DNA of 64,000 nucleotides from Myrica gale (taxonomy: Eukaryota; Streptophyta; Magnoliopsida; Fagales; Myricaceae): positions 19,227,001 to 19,291,000 of the forward strand of contig OZ005610.1 in the NCBI GenBank assembly GCA_963930655.1. The letters run 5' to 3'. Positions 25,201 to 32,626 of the stretch are shown piece by piece. The first letter of the stretch is position 1. Each line of letters begins with the position of its first letter. Both the position numbers and the translations under genes were made by a program. The notes beneath the pieces were generated by a model. That model saw only the letters and a program-made list of their open reading frames with translations. It did not search any database and was not told the origin of the DNA.

Positions 25201-28200
25201 CTTGAGAGGATGGATCGTCGTTTGGCGGGATGGAAGCGCATGTACCTTTCCAAGGGCGGTAGGTTAACTCTTATCAAATCTACTCTCTCGAGCTTACCTT
25301 CATACTTCCTTTCTTTGTTCCCTATTCCGGCGGCTGTTGCAAGTAGGATGGAGAAAATTCAACGGGACTTCCTTTGGGGAAGTGATGGGGACGCCCATAA
25401 GCTCCACCTTGTGAAGTGGAATACGGTGTGTTCTCCGCTGTATGATGGAGGTTTGGGCATTCGCAATATTAGGAAGTTTAATACGGCGTTATTAAGCAAA
25501 TGGTTATGGAGGTTTGCCATAGAAAGGGATAGTTTGTGGAGGAGGGTTATTGCTGCAAAATATGGGTGCATGATTGGTGGTTGGCATACTTCTCTCGGTC
25601 GTGGCCCTTATGGGGTTAGCTTGTGGAGGTTCATCAGCAAAGGGTGGGATGCCTTTAGTAAGCACATTCGGTTTAAGGTGGGGAGTGGTGCTAATATTCG
25701 CTTTTGGCATGATGTATGGTGTGGTGAGCAGCCCTTGAGTCTCACTTTCCCTACGGTTTTTTCCGTATCTCGTTGTAAGGAAGCTATGGTGGCGGATTGT
25801 TTGGTAGAGGATGGTGGTGTTGTGACTTGGAATGTTCCGGTCACTAGAGCTGCTAATGACTGGGAATTGGAGGATTTCGATGCTTTCTTCGCCTTAGTGT
25901 ACGGGGTTACCATTACTCGAGGGGGAGAGGATGTGCTCGAGTGGATGGGCTCGAAGAATGGAAAGTTTTCTGTTAGTTCGATGTATGCTGCTTTCAGAGG
26001 AAGGGCTGCTCTCTCTTTCCCGTGGAAGGATGTTTGGCGTTCTTTGTGCCCTATGAGGGTTTCTTTCTTTGTGTGGGAGGCATCTCTTGGCAGGTGTCTA
26101 ACTACTGATAACCTTCGTCGAAGAGGCTTCATTATTGCCGACTGGTGCTACTTATGCCGAAGTTGTGGGGAGTCAGTTAATCATGTTCTGTTGCATTGTC
26201 TTTATGCTTCTGGACTTTGGTCGCATGTGCTTTATATCTTGAATTTTCCTTGGGTTATGCCAGAGAAGGTGGACGAAACGCTGAGGTGTTGGAAGAGAAG
26301 CCTAAGAAATCCCATAGCCCAGGCTATTTGGAGAATGATCACACATTGTATCTGGTGGTGTCTTTGGCGTGAGCGCAACAGTAGATGTTTTGAGGATTGT
26401 TCCTTGTCTTTGGATAGGTTGCAGGGTGTCTTTCTTTCTTTGTTGTTCACTTGGGGGAACTCGATGCTTGGTCTCCCCTTTCTTGATTTTGCTGATTTTG
26501 CTTCTTTTCTGGCTTGTTTAGAATAGTGTATGCGGTATAGTCTTTGTACTGTATTCCTTTTCTAATGAGATCGGCTTATTTATCAAAAAAAAAAAAAAAG
26601 ATGTATCGTAGATGCAAACTTTTGATCATGCAATAGAACAACTTGATTTTGATAATATTAGTAATCTCAAATTCATATCTCTCCGACAGAAATCATTTCA
26701 ACCCTCCGAATTGAAGAAAAAGTAATGGGCATCAAAGAGTTCCCTCAAATGGCTCACAACCCTCCACCATCCCCTCTCCAAAAGGGAAGGGGGAAAAGGT
26801 TACTTTTTTAGTGCAGAACTTCTAGAAATATCAACAATTTTGGTTCTTCCTTTTACAAAATTTAAACCAGCAATTGTGGTCTTTGCCATGACTTAGAAAT
26901 ACAGCCATTAGATACAAAACAATTTAAGTGTACTAAACAACATCAAAGCAAAACCCTTGGGACAAAGGGATGATGAAAACATGAACTGGCATTCATTTTC
27001 GACATCTAATTTATCAAACTCTATGATGCCAATAAGAGATGATGCATAAAAACACATGGTATACCGAAAGTAACATTACATAAGTTTTATCTTATTAGCA
27101 TCAATGACGGCTGTAGTTTTAACATGGACTTCCATAATATTATAAAGGCTACTACATTCCCGGTCACTGGAACAAAACGAGAGCAAGAAAGCACACCAAT
27201 ACGAAAGATAAACACATTGTAATGATCCAGTTGCATTTTATTTCTTTCTTTTCTTAGCAGTTTACTTGATAAGACATGCAACGAGACAAAAAATTAGGCT
27301 CTTCAACCTTTTAAGAAAATCCACTAGAAGTTCTCAAATCCAAGGCCCAAAATATTTCAATTCATATTAAAGATCGTCATCCAATTTTACCTGTCAGTAC
27401 TCTTTTGCTTCATTTCCCAGGTAAACCTCCCCATCAACTGCTCACATTCCCTCTCAATGAAACAAAGCTCCCTCACCCCAAAACTCATCGCGACCATTTC
27501 CCGCCGTTCTATTTGTTCCTCAATTTCCCCAATCCTCTCCCACACCCTATCGTACTCCTTGCCCAATCCCCTCAAACTCTCTTCCAGACCCTCCACCCTC
27601 TGCTTCCCCTCCTCGTCCCCATTCGTCCCTAATCTTTTGTATTCTCCGTTCTCCTTCACTACCTCATCCACAATCTTGTCTGCCCGCTTCTCCAATGCCT
27701 GCTTCTCTCTCTTCAACTCCCTCAACTCCACATATAGCTCACTCATTATCCCCTTTTGCAACTCCTCTTTCGTTGACTTCACCATCTTCCATGCTGCCTC
27801 CACCTCCTTTATCTCCCCATTTCCTCTCTTAACATCCTCTATACTCTTCAACAGCCCCGACACCACTTCTAGCAATCTCCGCGTGCTTTCTGAGTGCTTA
27901 TGCCCCTTTGGACTCACCGCCTTCCACTTCTCTTTGACATTGTCTTTTCGGTCGAAAATTGTTTCGGCAACTACTGGAGCTGCCATTGCACAAGCTCGAA
28001 AGCCCCAAATTGGAGAGAAACCGATTGCGATGCAAACCAATAAATACGATACAAGTTTTGCTATATGTTCGAGCAAACGTCTATCAAAATTCACGTAATT
28101 TTCAATCAAGTTCGATAATCTCTTATCTTGGTAGTGAGAACTTGAGCTGCTACAAACATCTAGAAATGATTTTTCTTCTGGGCACTCAGCATTCGAGCTT

Positions 28201-28457
28201 CTAGAGACTTCCAGAGCTGATTTTGCTTCTGCGGTTTCGCAAATGGAGCTTCTGGTGGCTTCTGGAAAACTCATCGAGATGAAATGGCAACCGAACGGGA
28301 AGACATTTGACGTTCTTCTGAGGTATTTGCCGGGGTGTCCTTGGACACGAATGCGGCGTTTCGTGGTAAGTGAAGTAGACAAACGGCTTCGATACCGCGG
28401 AGGGCATTGAGAAGAGAAAGAACTAGTCAGCGGAAGTGAGTAGAGAATGGCGTCCAT
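1057..28457 (-). CDS. FTSHI5: FTSHI5 (inactive FtsH-like AAA protein), 3' end outside window
   Basis: Protease-dead FtsH relative of the chloroplast envelope. Family knowledge: FtsHi proteins join FtsH12 and Ycf2 in the ATP-driven import motor, and loss is embryo-lethal. Twelve exons (high to low): 28457-27391, 21636-21165, 20318-20118, 20038-19745, 19614-19345, 16082-15993, 15903-15772, 15159-14986, 13401-13280, 11089-10888, 10291-10163, 1239-1057. All borders are GT..AG, phases agree, total 3336 nt or 1112 codons. The start ATG at 28457 is preferred over a frame start at 28496 because the family begins [11 protein letters not shown]. Seen: transit-like N-terminus, one hydrophobic segment, long coiled coil, Walker A GERGTGKT, Walker B region VEDFDLF, second region of homology with RPGRMDR. 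About 200 C-terminal codons, where active FtsH carries HEXXH, are missing to the left. Introns 1, 5 and 11 contain LINEs. Confidence 0.95.
1590..2316 (-). pseudogene. LINE ORF2 3' part (zf-RVT) of LINE A
   Basis: Sense 3' end of LINE A. It includes [20 protein letters not shown] and the Cys/His cluster [18 protein letters not shown], ending [10 protein letters not shown] and a stop, like the intact copy. Upstream of 2135 the frame is broken. Confidence 0.85.
2320..3000 (+). pseudogene. LINE RT fragment (inverted block of LINE A, first half)
   Basis: Plus-strand RT sequence: [49 protein letters not shown] and the catalytic-site region HLLFANDT, where the usual FADD has become FAND. A frameshift follows near 2810, and the other frame continues with [21 protein letters not shown]. 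It is cut at the target duplication of the nested element and resumes at 4831. Confidence 0.85.
3165..3680 (+). pseudogene. LINE RT core (inverted part of LINE B)
   Basis: Plus-strand RT segment with intact catalytic motif [16 protein letters not shown], then [15 protein letters not shown] and [19 protein letters not shown]. It stops at KSTLSS, where the sequence flips to the opposite strand. Confidence 0.88.
3681..4770 (-). pseudogene. LINE ORF2 C-terminal half (sense part of LINE B)
   Basis: A long open frame from [20 protein letters not shown] through [18 protein letters not shown] to the zinc cluster [18 protein letters not shown]. It is very close to residues ~820-1175 of the intact ORF2. 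It ends abruptly where the strand switches at 3680. Confidence 0.88.
4831..5440 (+). pseudogene. LINE RT fragment (inverted block of LINE A, second half)
   Basis: Resumes where 3000 stopped: [51 protein letters not shown]. It runs into frameshifted sequence and meets the inverted ORF1 at about 5440. Confidence 0.8.
5445..6082 (-). pseudogene. LINE ORF1 N-terminal fragment
   Basis: The frame 6082-5558 reads [20 protein letters not shown] and continues through [19 protein letters not shown] to [10 protein letters not shown], a conserved N-terminal domain common in ORF1 of plant LINEs. The frame shifts near 5560-5640 and continues to about 5445 with [17 protein letters not shown]. The intact LINE at 21.8 kb lacks this N-terminal part, so this fragment shows what the complete ORF1 looked like. 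Confidence 0.65.
6933..7122 (-). mobile_element. tRNA-derived SINE
   Basis: On the minus strand a body of about 190 bp has an A-box-like region GGTGTGGTGGTAAGGC (~7093-7109) and a B box AAGTTCGAGCCCC (~7057-7069), 30-40 bp apart as in tRNA-derived SINEs. It ends GTCATC followed by an A-run (T-run at 6922-6932). Direct repeats TTGAAACCC plus T-run flank it (6913-6921 and 7123-7131). The last bases, ATCAAAA, resemble the end of the neighbouring LINE family, suggesting that the SINE uses LINE proteins. Confidence 0.75.
7132..8541 (-). mobile_element. LINE D: 5'-truncated L1-type element
   Basis: The T-run at 7132-7140 followed by AATAAGCAC marks the 3' end. The minus strand carries the last third of ORF2: frames 8386-8138 ([20 protein letters not shown]) and 8047-7307 ([34 protein letters not shown]). 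Frameshifts separate these. The element starts at the equivalent of 25190 of the intact copy. Possible low-complexity target repeat AAACC(C)T-run at both ends. FTSHI5 intron 11. Confidence 0.82.
8562..10162. other. Remainder of FTSHI5 intron 11, no gene
   Basis: Non-coding. Part of 9180-9420 (pyrimidine-rich, then a CTGGAAACTATGGG stretch) is reminiscent of an old LTR end, but I cannot delimit it. A run of nine G lies near 9520. No coding similarity on either strand. Confidence 0.4.
10163..10291 (-). CDS. FTSHI5: FTSHI5 exon 11
   Basis: 43 codons: [20 protein letters not shown], then [20 protein letters not shown]. It joins in frame to exon 12 across an 8.9-kb intron that carries several LINE insertions. 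Confidence 0.92.
10888..11089 (-). CDS. FTSHI5: FTSHI5 exon 10: second region of homology
   Basis: Contains [15 protein letters not shown] and then [20 protein letters not shown], the second region of homology with its arginine-finger arginines. Ends DWRK|GTAATT. Confidence 0.94.
11090..13279. other. FTSHI5 intron 9, no gene
   Basis: Contains a (CT)n microsatellite at about 11681-11702 and otherwise unique AT-rich sequence. No coding similarity seen. Confidence 0.5.
13280..13401 (-). CDS. FTSHI5: FTSHI5 exon 9: Walker B
   Basis: Read from the reverse strand as [20 protein letters not shown], continuing to [10 protein letters not shown]. The Walker B strand IIFVEDFD is present. 122 bp, leaving a split Gly codon. 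Acceptor TTCCAG|GCACCT, donor GATGG|GTATAA. Confidence 0.92.
14085..14655. mobile_element. PIF/Harbinger-like MITE, possibly with a second one nested
   Basis: Ends GGTAATGTTTGG and, inverted, GGTGATGTTCGG, flanked by the 3-bp duplication TAA (14082-14084 and 14656-14658). The interior repeats modules such as GGAGTTTGGTGAAAAAGTAT. A second inverted pair, GGGCTGTGTTTGCATG (14208) against GCCTATGTTTGGATGC (to ~14383), suggests a nested relative. It lies in FTSHI5 intron 8. Confidence 0.7.
14986..15159 (-). CDS. FTSHI5: FTSHI5 exon 8: Walker A
   Basis: 58 codons. It begins [20 protein letters not shown], so the ATP-binding P-loop is intact (GERGTGKT rather than the GPPGTGKT of active FtsH). It ends in [11 protein letters not shown]. 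Confidence 0.95.
15504..15520 (+). mobile_element. Tail-only LINE/SINE insertion
   Basis: The 17-bp stretch ACTTATC plus ten A equals the last bases of the LINE family plus its tail. The flanks GGTGAGCATATTCTCT (15488-15503) and GGTGAGTTCTCT (15521-15532) look like a target duplication with four bases lost from one copy. Confidence 0.5.
15772..16082 (-). CDS. FTSHI5: FTSHI5 exons 6-7: entry into the AAA module
   Basis: Exon 6 (16082-15993, 30 codons) is basic and contains [17 protein letters not shown]. Exon 7 (15903-15772, 44 codons) has the classic lead-in to the ATPase, [15 protein letters not shown], then QEMGARAPR. Both are phase 0. Confidence 0.93.
16435..17889 (-). pseudogene. LINE ORF2 C-terminal part (LINE C)
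   Basis: Two frames, 17889-17008 ([51 protein letters not shown]) and 16977-16435 ([18 protein letters not shown]). A frameshift lies near 17000. About 60% similar by eye to the intact ORF2, so older than LINE B. Confidence 0.82.
17851..18545 (+). pseudogene. Inverted LINE endonuclease/linker fragment (LINE C)
   Basis: Contains the end of the APE-type endonuclease ([25 protein letters not shown]) and the linker to RT ([40 protein letters not shown]). A frameshift occurs near 18100-18130. Confidence 0.8.
18560..18912 (-). pseudogene. LINE RT 5' fragment (LINE C)
   Basis: Reads [36 protein letters not shown] and HLLFAEDT, where the FADD catalytic motif has become FAED. It stops at the inversion border near 18560. 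Confidence 0.82.
19345..20318 (-). CDS. FTSHI5: FTSHI5 exons 3-5: membrane-proximal region
   Basis: Three exons at 20318-20118 (67 codons), 20038-19745 (98 codons) and 19614-19345 (90 codons), all phase 0 and separated by introns of 79 and 130 bp. They encode residues 514-768, including [16 protein letters not shown] and two hydrophobic segments, [14 protein letters not shown] and [17 protein letters not shown]. The second ends in a basic RFVKRKIPR stretch, so a membrane anchor just before the AAA module is likely. Confidence 0.93.
21165..21636 (-). CDS. FTSHI5: FTSHI5 exon 2: helical linker
   Basis: Residues 356-513, charged and helical, with the family-typical stretch [13 protein letters not shown]. 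Acceptor TTGCAG|TCTGCC, donor AGACAG|GTATCT. It lies only 160 bp from the start of the LINE in intron 1. Confidence 0.92.
21800..22876 (+). CDS. LINE ORF1 (358 codons, probably N-terminally truncated)
   Basis: In plant L1 elements ORF1 encodes the RNA-binding partner of ORF2. This copy shows no CCHC knuckle. Its first half is Ser/Pro/Gly-rich low-complexity sequence with an imperfect duplication of about 126 bp ([14 protein letters not shown] and [14 protein letters not shown]). The second half is acidic ([20 protein letters not shown]) and then basic. GC content in the first half is much higher than in the surrounding intron. Its stop overlaps the ORF2 start in ATGA (22873-22876). The true start probably lay upstream in a longer copy, so the first Met is not certain. 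Confidence 0.65.
   Translation: MVCGYKLEAQQTSEAHGAAVKEAQIGHDFRGEPNKEGSGVGLGCFAVDRADGQPHGSDGLELSTQLRPALLEPTRSPSSSRSVTPVAGVGQTTPTTYLAPSLSAASPVATDMSGADPKPPVCRSAISVAGVGQTTPTKCLGAPDGWGLDVSASGLSLEMMAATGKGSTDSFGTRSVQVHSPSLDLGVVGEGVEMGDPVMPKVMEEGEIVEVGNFVASEVEEFIGADLVQLVKDVNAETIPMGDVYFNRQGGDTETGGFEMSAKPLRMLLPQQTPSSWVLEKVESFRHLVGVSCEGHETEMLNLFAALEKGRVQSCGKSVRRSGGKLVREMKALVSSVNYDASSSRRNMKSGRALAIVS
22873..26526 (+). CDS. LINE ORF2 polyprotein: endonuclease, reverse transcriptase, zf-RVT (intact)
   Basis: 1217 residues in one open frame. An APE-type endonuclease occupies about residues 1-235: NVRGLN, CLQETK, GGDFN, WSRIDRF, YSDHFPL are the active-site blocks of the fold. A linker with [18 protein letters not shown] follows, then the RT, residues ~485-760: [44 protein letters not shown] and catalytic [13 protein letters not shown] thumb-like region ([17 protein letters not shown]) is followed by the C-terminal zf-RVT cluster [18 protein letters not shown] (~1090-1110). 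It nicks target DNA and copies the RNA from the nick. All catalytic residues look present, so activity is possible. Confidence 0.93.
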   Translation: MKPKIVSWNVRGLNSVMKCKGVGNLLRGWKADLVCLQETKVSFVSRALVKRVWGGPHVQWCNMEAVGASGGILILWDSRVLEMEDLCFGSYSISVLFRNVDDGVVWVFSGVYGPNDDSCRQLLWDELAGISSLWSFPWCIGGDFNITRFPRERSGSGGRRSAMSAFSNFISECGLVDLALAGGLYTWSNGRDHQVWSRIDRFLISSSWDSMHPKLIQRKLPRLYSDHFPLLLEGGRWGDSMKPFRFENMWLKVEGFVEMVREWWQGYVYSGSASFVLDSKLKALKKDLKTWNRDVFGDLSVSKTSFLQELSSLDELDERGMLDAEGKERKLSVSRELDRLIELEETSWRQKSRALWLKEGDRCTKFFHKVANSNRRNNSISSLELAGVMVEDPSVISGAIVDYYASLYKEPFGWRPLLDGLEFGSILEEDAERMERQFEEEEVTSVVHSMNGDKAPGPDGFSLAFFKSCWDVVKRDVLLVFNAFATEGKFVRSLNHSFIVLIPKKPGAVDLKDFRPISLVGGVYKILAKVLANRLKIVLDKIISPSQNAFVKGRQILDSVLVANECIDSRLRSGDPGMLCKLDVQKAYDHVNWNFLMYLLRRCGFGERWCKWIFYCISTVKFSVLINGSPNGFFSSSRGLRQGDPLSPLLFAIVMEAFSHMMEAVVVHGGIRGFRVGGVANDGVSISHLLFADDTLVMCGVDDEQFRNLRCLLLCFEAVSGLKINLSKSEVIPIGKVENVQELADILGCGVSSLPIKYLGLPLGASFKNTHIWDGILERMDRRLAGWKRMYLSKGGRLTLIKSTLSSLPSYFLSLFPIPAAVASRMEKIQRDFLWGSDGDAHKLHLVKWNTVCSPLYDGGLGIRNIRKFNTALLSKWLWRFAIERDSLWRRVIAAKYGCMIGGWHTSLGRGPYGVSLWRFISKGWDAFSKHIRFKVGSGANIRFWHDVWCGEQPLSLTFPTVFSVSRCKEAMVADCLVEDGGVVTWNVPVTRAANDWELEDFDAFFALVYGVTITRGGEDVLEWMGSKNGKFSVSSMYAAFRGRAALSFPWKDVWRSLCPMRVSFFVWEASLGRCLTTDNLRRRGFIIADWCYLCRSCGESVNHVLLHCLYASGLWSHVLYILNFPWVMPEKVDETLRCWKRSLRNPIAQAIWRMITHCIWWCLWRERNSRCFEDCSLSLDRLQGVFLSLLFTWGNSMLGLPFLDFADFASFLACLE
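26600..27390. other. FTSHI5 intron 1, part next to exon 1
   Basis: Non-coding AT-rich sequence between the LINE tail and the exon 1 donor at 27390. Nothing recognisable. Confidence 0.5.
27391..28457 (-). CDS. FTSHI5: FTSHI5 exon 1: transit peptide, membrane segment, coiled coil
   Basis: Codes for residues 1-356. The first ~60 residues are rich in Ser, Arg and Thr, like a chloroplast transit peptide. A hydrophobic stretch near residues 140-165 ([15 protein letters not shown]) is followed by about 180 residues of charged heptad-like coiled coil. The donor is ACAG|GTAAAA, leaving two bases of a split Ser codon completed by exon 2. Confidence 0.92.
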
Positions 28458-28770
28458 GATGGAGAAAGAGACACTAAGTGCGTACGGGAGAAACATCCAT
28501 TTTTAACGTTCGGATGAGAGAGAGAGAGAGCGCGATACAGGAGGGTTTTAAGGAGAAAGGATGGGAGGGTAAGGCGAGAGGGGTTTTGGGAAGAGAGATG
28601 CATTGTCAGCTGGGGAGTGGGAGTTTTTCCTTTTTCTTTTCTTTTTTTCTTTTCTTTGTTTTTTCGTTTTTTTTTTTCTTTTTCTTTGTGGTTTGATGTC
28701 GTTGTAAACAGACTTTTTTTTCTTCCCCGAGGAGAAACTTAGCCTGGACCACCAAATTGGAACCACGGTG
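28458..28770 (-). promoter_or_regulatory. Presumed FTSHI5 promoter/5' UTR
   Basis: Directly upstream of the start codon at 28457. It holds a (GA)n run (28515-28530) and a long T-rich tract (28624-28715) that is A-rich on the transcribed strand. No clear TATA box was pinned down. Assignment rests on position only. Confidence 0.35.
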
Positions 28771-28774
28771 TTTG

Positions 28775-29411
28775 TTTGTGGAAATATTGGGGTTTTAGAA
28801 ATTTTGGGTATAAGAGTTTGTTAAAAAAGTATAGTATTTTATAAAAAAGTGAGGAGAGAGAAGATTTAATTGAATAGGATAATATTATTTTATAATTTAA
28901 TGAGTAGATGAATTATTTTATAATTATTTAAAAATATTGAGGGGTGAAAATATTAGAAACAAATGCTATATAAAAATATCTGAGAGTATGTTTGACTTAC
29001 AAAATTTTAACCTAGTTAAAAAAATTATAAAAATAAATGAAAGTATTATCATGTCAATTTATGGCAATGCCATTTTTTACGTGATCTCGTGTGGATCACA
29101 TGGAGGTATGTTCGTTTTCATCATTTTTCAGGATTCTAAGTATTTTCACAATTCTACCACCGAACATATTCAGAATTCAAACACAAAAACTAATACATTT
29201 TTACAATCTCCAACAATTTTTTAATTTTTTATTCAACATAAATTTTCTCTCTCTATACTTTTTCACATAACTCCAATACTTTTTTATTAAACAATTACAT
29301 CAAATCATTTCTCTCTCCACTTTACACAAACACCAATAAAACACTATTCAACATAAAAATTCACAACTTCTCTAAAATCCTACATTTTTTCTCAAAACGA
29401 ACATCACCTAG
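28775..29411. mobile_element. MITE-like sequence(s), borders approximate
   Basis: The right end CGAACATCACC (29411) is the inverted partner of GGTATGTTCG at 29105 and of the ends of the other MITEs here. Interior phrases such as TCTCTCTCCACTTTACACAA recur. Two overlapping copies may be present. No clean 3-bp duplication was found. Confidence 0.45.
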
Positions 29412-29859
29412 ATAAATAGAAGCAGGCGTGGAGCAATGACATGAAATATGTCATTGCTTTATTTGAAAAATATGAAAACTGATAATTTCCTGATATAAAA
29501 AAAAATGATGAATCTCACTCGTAACCAGGATTCGTAACACCACACATTGTTTCACCATAATTAATCTAATCTATTGATTTGGAATCATGGGTGTGTGAAT
29601 GAGCATGAAGTGGGACAAGAGAATAATCCATTTTTCACCCCTAACGGTACCTATTTTGCTAAATAGGGTTTAGCAACACTTTAGAAACACTTGGAATTCT
29701 AGTCACCAAATCCTTTAGAACTTTTGAAAGCTTTCACAGGAAAGTTGGGGTTTTGGTAATTCAAGGAAAAAACTTGACACAATTTAGATCTCAAGACATA
29801 TATATAATCCATTTTGTTCAATAATATTTTTAATTTTTTTAAGATGATACCAATGTTGC

Positions 29860-30231
29860 TTGATAGATTTAGAAAAAAATTAAAATATCATCAATATATA
29901 CTAAGGCAAATGAGGAATAAGGATTAAATATATCATTCATGATTTTTTGAAATTCAGAAGGGGCATTTTTTAAACCAAAAGGCATAACATTTCATTCAAA
30001 ATGACCAAAATGAACTGTAAGTGCAGTTTTATATCTATCTTTTTCACCAATTTGAATTTGATAATATTCAGATTTCATATCAAATTTAAAGAAAATACAT
30101 GCAACATGTAAACGATTAAGTAAATATTTTTTATTAGGAATTGGATATCTTATCCATCGTAAGGCTTTATTCAAAGGTTTATAATTAATGACAAGACGAG
30201 GTACACCTCTTTCCTTTTCAGCAGCATTCAT
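29860..30231 (-). pseudogene. Caulimovirid reverse transcriptase fragment
   Basis: The frame 30231-29992 has the RT fingers/palm start (RLVINYKPLNKALRW) and FDMKSEYYQI with the first catalytic Asp. The second catalytic motif YIDD is seen at 29887-29898 in a later, broken frame. Stops lie between. Confidence 0.72.
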
Positions 30232-30902
30232 AACATAAAATGCAGCACAACTTCAAGGAGATTTAAAAGGGTGTATTAATCCTTTATCAAGTAAAGATTT
30301 AATTTCTTTTTTACAAATTTCTAAATATTCTTGATTCATTTGTATTGGTCTTGCTTTTGTAGATATATTCTTTTCAGAGAATTCTGGTTCATAAGGAAAA
30401 GTTATTATGTGTTGTTTACAATTCCAGAAAGCATTAGGAACAGAAGAGCAAATAGTATCTTCTAATATTTGTTGTAATTGTTTATCACCGATTTGTTCAT
30501 CTATTTGTTTATAAATAATTTATTTTTGTAAAAAATGTAAATGTTATTTTTTAAGATGAATCTTTGTTTAATTTAAAATATTAATTTCTTTAGATAATAG
30601 ATATATTTTTTAAAGCTTGAATATCTCTAGAGAAGGGAGGATAATAGAAATCAAATGTGACTTCATGGCCTAAAACACGAGAAGTTATTCCTTATTCAGT
30701 AACAATAAATGAATATAATAAGGACAAAAAAGATTACCTAATGTAACTTTAGAAGTTAAATTTTTTACTAAAACAAAAGTAGTTTGAAAACAAAATCCAT
30801 TATTACAAATATGTACATTTGGTATTTTATAGTTTATTACCATTTTCTTTCCATAAGCTTGAGATAATTTTTCATTGGATTTTTCAAAATATTTAGAATC
30901 AA

Positions 30903-31118
30903 TTAACCTTCTTGTATACAGTTTAAATCAGCACCAGAATCTATTAATGCAACTGTTGTAAAAGAAAAATCCTTAATACAAATAGTTACTTCAGAATACC
31001 ATTTTTGAAAAATAATCTTATCAATTATTTGAGTAAAAGCGTCAGAAGGTATTTCAGAAGGTGCTTCAGAAGTAGAGGGTAAAATCAGATATTTGTAAAG
31101 TATTTTCAACATTTTCAT
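30903..31118 (-). pseudogene. Caulimovirid aspartic protease fragment
   Basis: Contains the active-site block ALIDSGADLN (DSGA type of retroviral-like aspartic proteases), near 30915-30950. The frame closes soon after. Confidence 0.65.
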
Positions 31119-31308
31119 TTATTTGAGATTTTAATAAACAAATTTCAGTTAACAAATGATCTGTTATGTTTGTTAAATTTAGCTGAGTATTTTGTAATTG
31201 TTTTATTTCTTGTTTTAGAATTTTTATTTTCTTTTGTAAATCATTAATAATGACAAGTTTATTATTAGAAGTAAATCGTACTAGTATTTTACTGTAATCA
31301 TAATGTGT

Positions 31309-32539
31309 TTATGAGATTAATCTATTATTATTAGAAGAAGAGGAAGGTTGCAATTCCAAATTTTTCATCTTTAAAAGGTAAGCTTGTTGTAATTCAGGAT
31401 CTTTTATTTGTGTAATATCATCTAATAACAATTGATCAGATTTAGATAAAACTAATATTTGTTTTTTACAATTACAATTTTCTTCATTAAAGCAATTACA
31501 TATTTGGATTTCATCTTTATCATAAGAATAAGCTTCATAAGAAGAAGAATAAGTAGTATCCTCATGTGTAGAATGTTGTGGAGGTTTTGGAGCTAAAAAT
31601 ATTTTACACAATTGATTTTTTATTTCGGGAGATACATCTAATTCTTTTATTTTTTTTAACATAACATTTATTAGCAAAATGACCAGTTTTACCACATTTC
31701 CAACAAGTGATATCTTTTTTCGATTTTGATTTATGTTGTGGTTTTTTGTTCGAGTATTTAGGTCTATATTGTTTTTGTTTATACTGCTTATATTTTCTTT
31801 TAGATTTATAATAGGGTTTATCATTATAAATTTTTTTGTATTTATGTCTTTTAGAAGGAGGTATAGGATTAGAATAACTATATTGTTCACAGAAGAATCC
31901 TAACTCTTTTCTAGTATGTTTTTTTTTTCTCAATTTCTAAAGTTTTCTTTAATTTTATATCATTACATATAAGTAAACCAACTCGATTAATAATATTTAT
32001 CATTTCACCATAAGTATAATAGATCATACAAAATAACACCTTCTTCATTAGCCAAATTTATTCTAACCTTTTGAGCAAAATAATAAGGTAAATCAGCTAT
32101 TAATTTTTCTTTCCAATATGCTTGATTACAATCTTCACGTAATAAAACTTTAGTTAAAAATATATCTTTATACCAACGGAAATAATCATAGTAGGACTTG
32201 AGGTTTGAAAGAAAAATCAGAAGCTCTTTTTCGAAAAATATTAGAAGAACCAACAAAATTTTTTGTAATAGTATATAATAAAGTATTAACAGCATCAGGA
32301 ACTGTTTGATTATTTATTGTGACAGGATTACCGTCATTATCTTTTTTAATAGCATTTGTAATAGCAGTTCGTTCTTCACTTGTTATATATTTATCCCACC
32401 AATTTTTTAATTGACCAGTAAAATCAGATATTACACAATTTACAGATATCTCAATGGAGACTAGAAAATGTGAAAATACGACCCCCGTAAGGTTAGAATT
32501 CGTTCCCTCTATGCATGTGAAAGTTACCTTGAGCAACAT
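31309..32539 (-). pseudogene. Caulimovirid coat-protein region (broken)
   Basis: Four open pieces in shifting frames: 32539-32186 (N-terminal helical part), 32295-32005, 31933-31604 and 31890-31309. A basic Lys/Tyr-rich stretch precedes a CCHC zinc knuckle, CWKCGKTGHFANKC (~31664-31705, C-x2-C-x4-H-x4-C), which binds nucleic acid in the family. At least three frame changes make it non-functional. Confidence 0.7.
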
Positions 32540-32626
32540 AAAAAGTAGGTTTTTTAAAAGGATCTCAAAATCGGTGACTTTTGCCTGAGCGAAGATCGGG
32601 CGAACTTCTGTACGTTGACATCTCTC

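Larger units (their letters stand above)
21790..26599 (+). mobile_element. LINE E: near-complete L1-type element with intact ORF2
   Basis: Plus strand, antisense inside FTSHI5 intron 1 (21637-27390). Two overlapping ORFs are followed by a ~60-bp 3' UTR ending CTTATTTATC and a 15-A tail (26585-26599). The 5' end is not sharp. ORF1 lacks the conserved N-terminal domain seen at 6082-5558, so it is probably 5'-truncated. I could not find target duplications. Uninterrupted ORF2 indicates a recent insertion. Confidence 0.88.
29820..32545 (-). mobile_element. Endogenous pararetrovirus (Caulimoviridae-like), degraded
   Basis: Minus-strand order coat protein, aspartic protease, reverse transcriptase, as in caulimovirid polyproteins. 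Very AT-rich. Multiple stops and frameshifts break every domain. The copy ends just after the RT YIDD motif, so RNase H is missing. The FDMKS block in RT is typical of Caulimoviridae, whereas Ty3/gypsy usually has LDLRSGY. No integrase or LTR was seen. The genus cannot be given. Confidence 0.7.

Noticed and set aside
27405..28204. Plus-strand open frames over FTSHI5 exon 1
   Set aside because: Antisense readings of a coiled-coil exon with no similarity of their own.
29820..32545. Ty3/gypsy retrotransposon reading of the RT region
   Set aside because: FDMKS-type RT, CP-like region with knuckle and lack of integrase or LTRs fit Caulimoviridae better.
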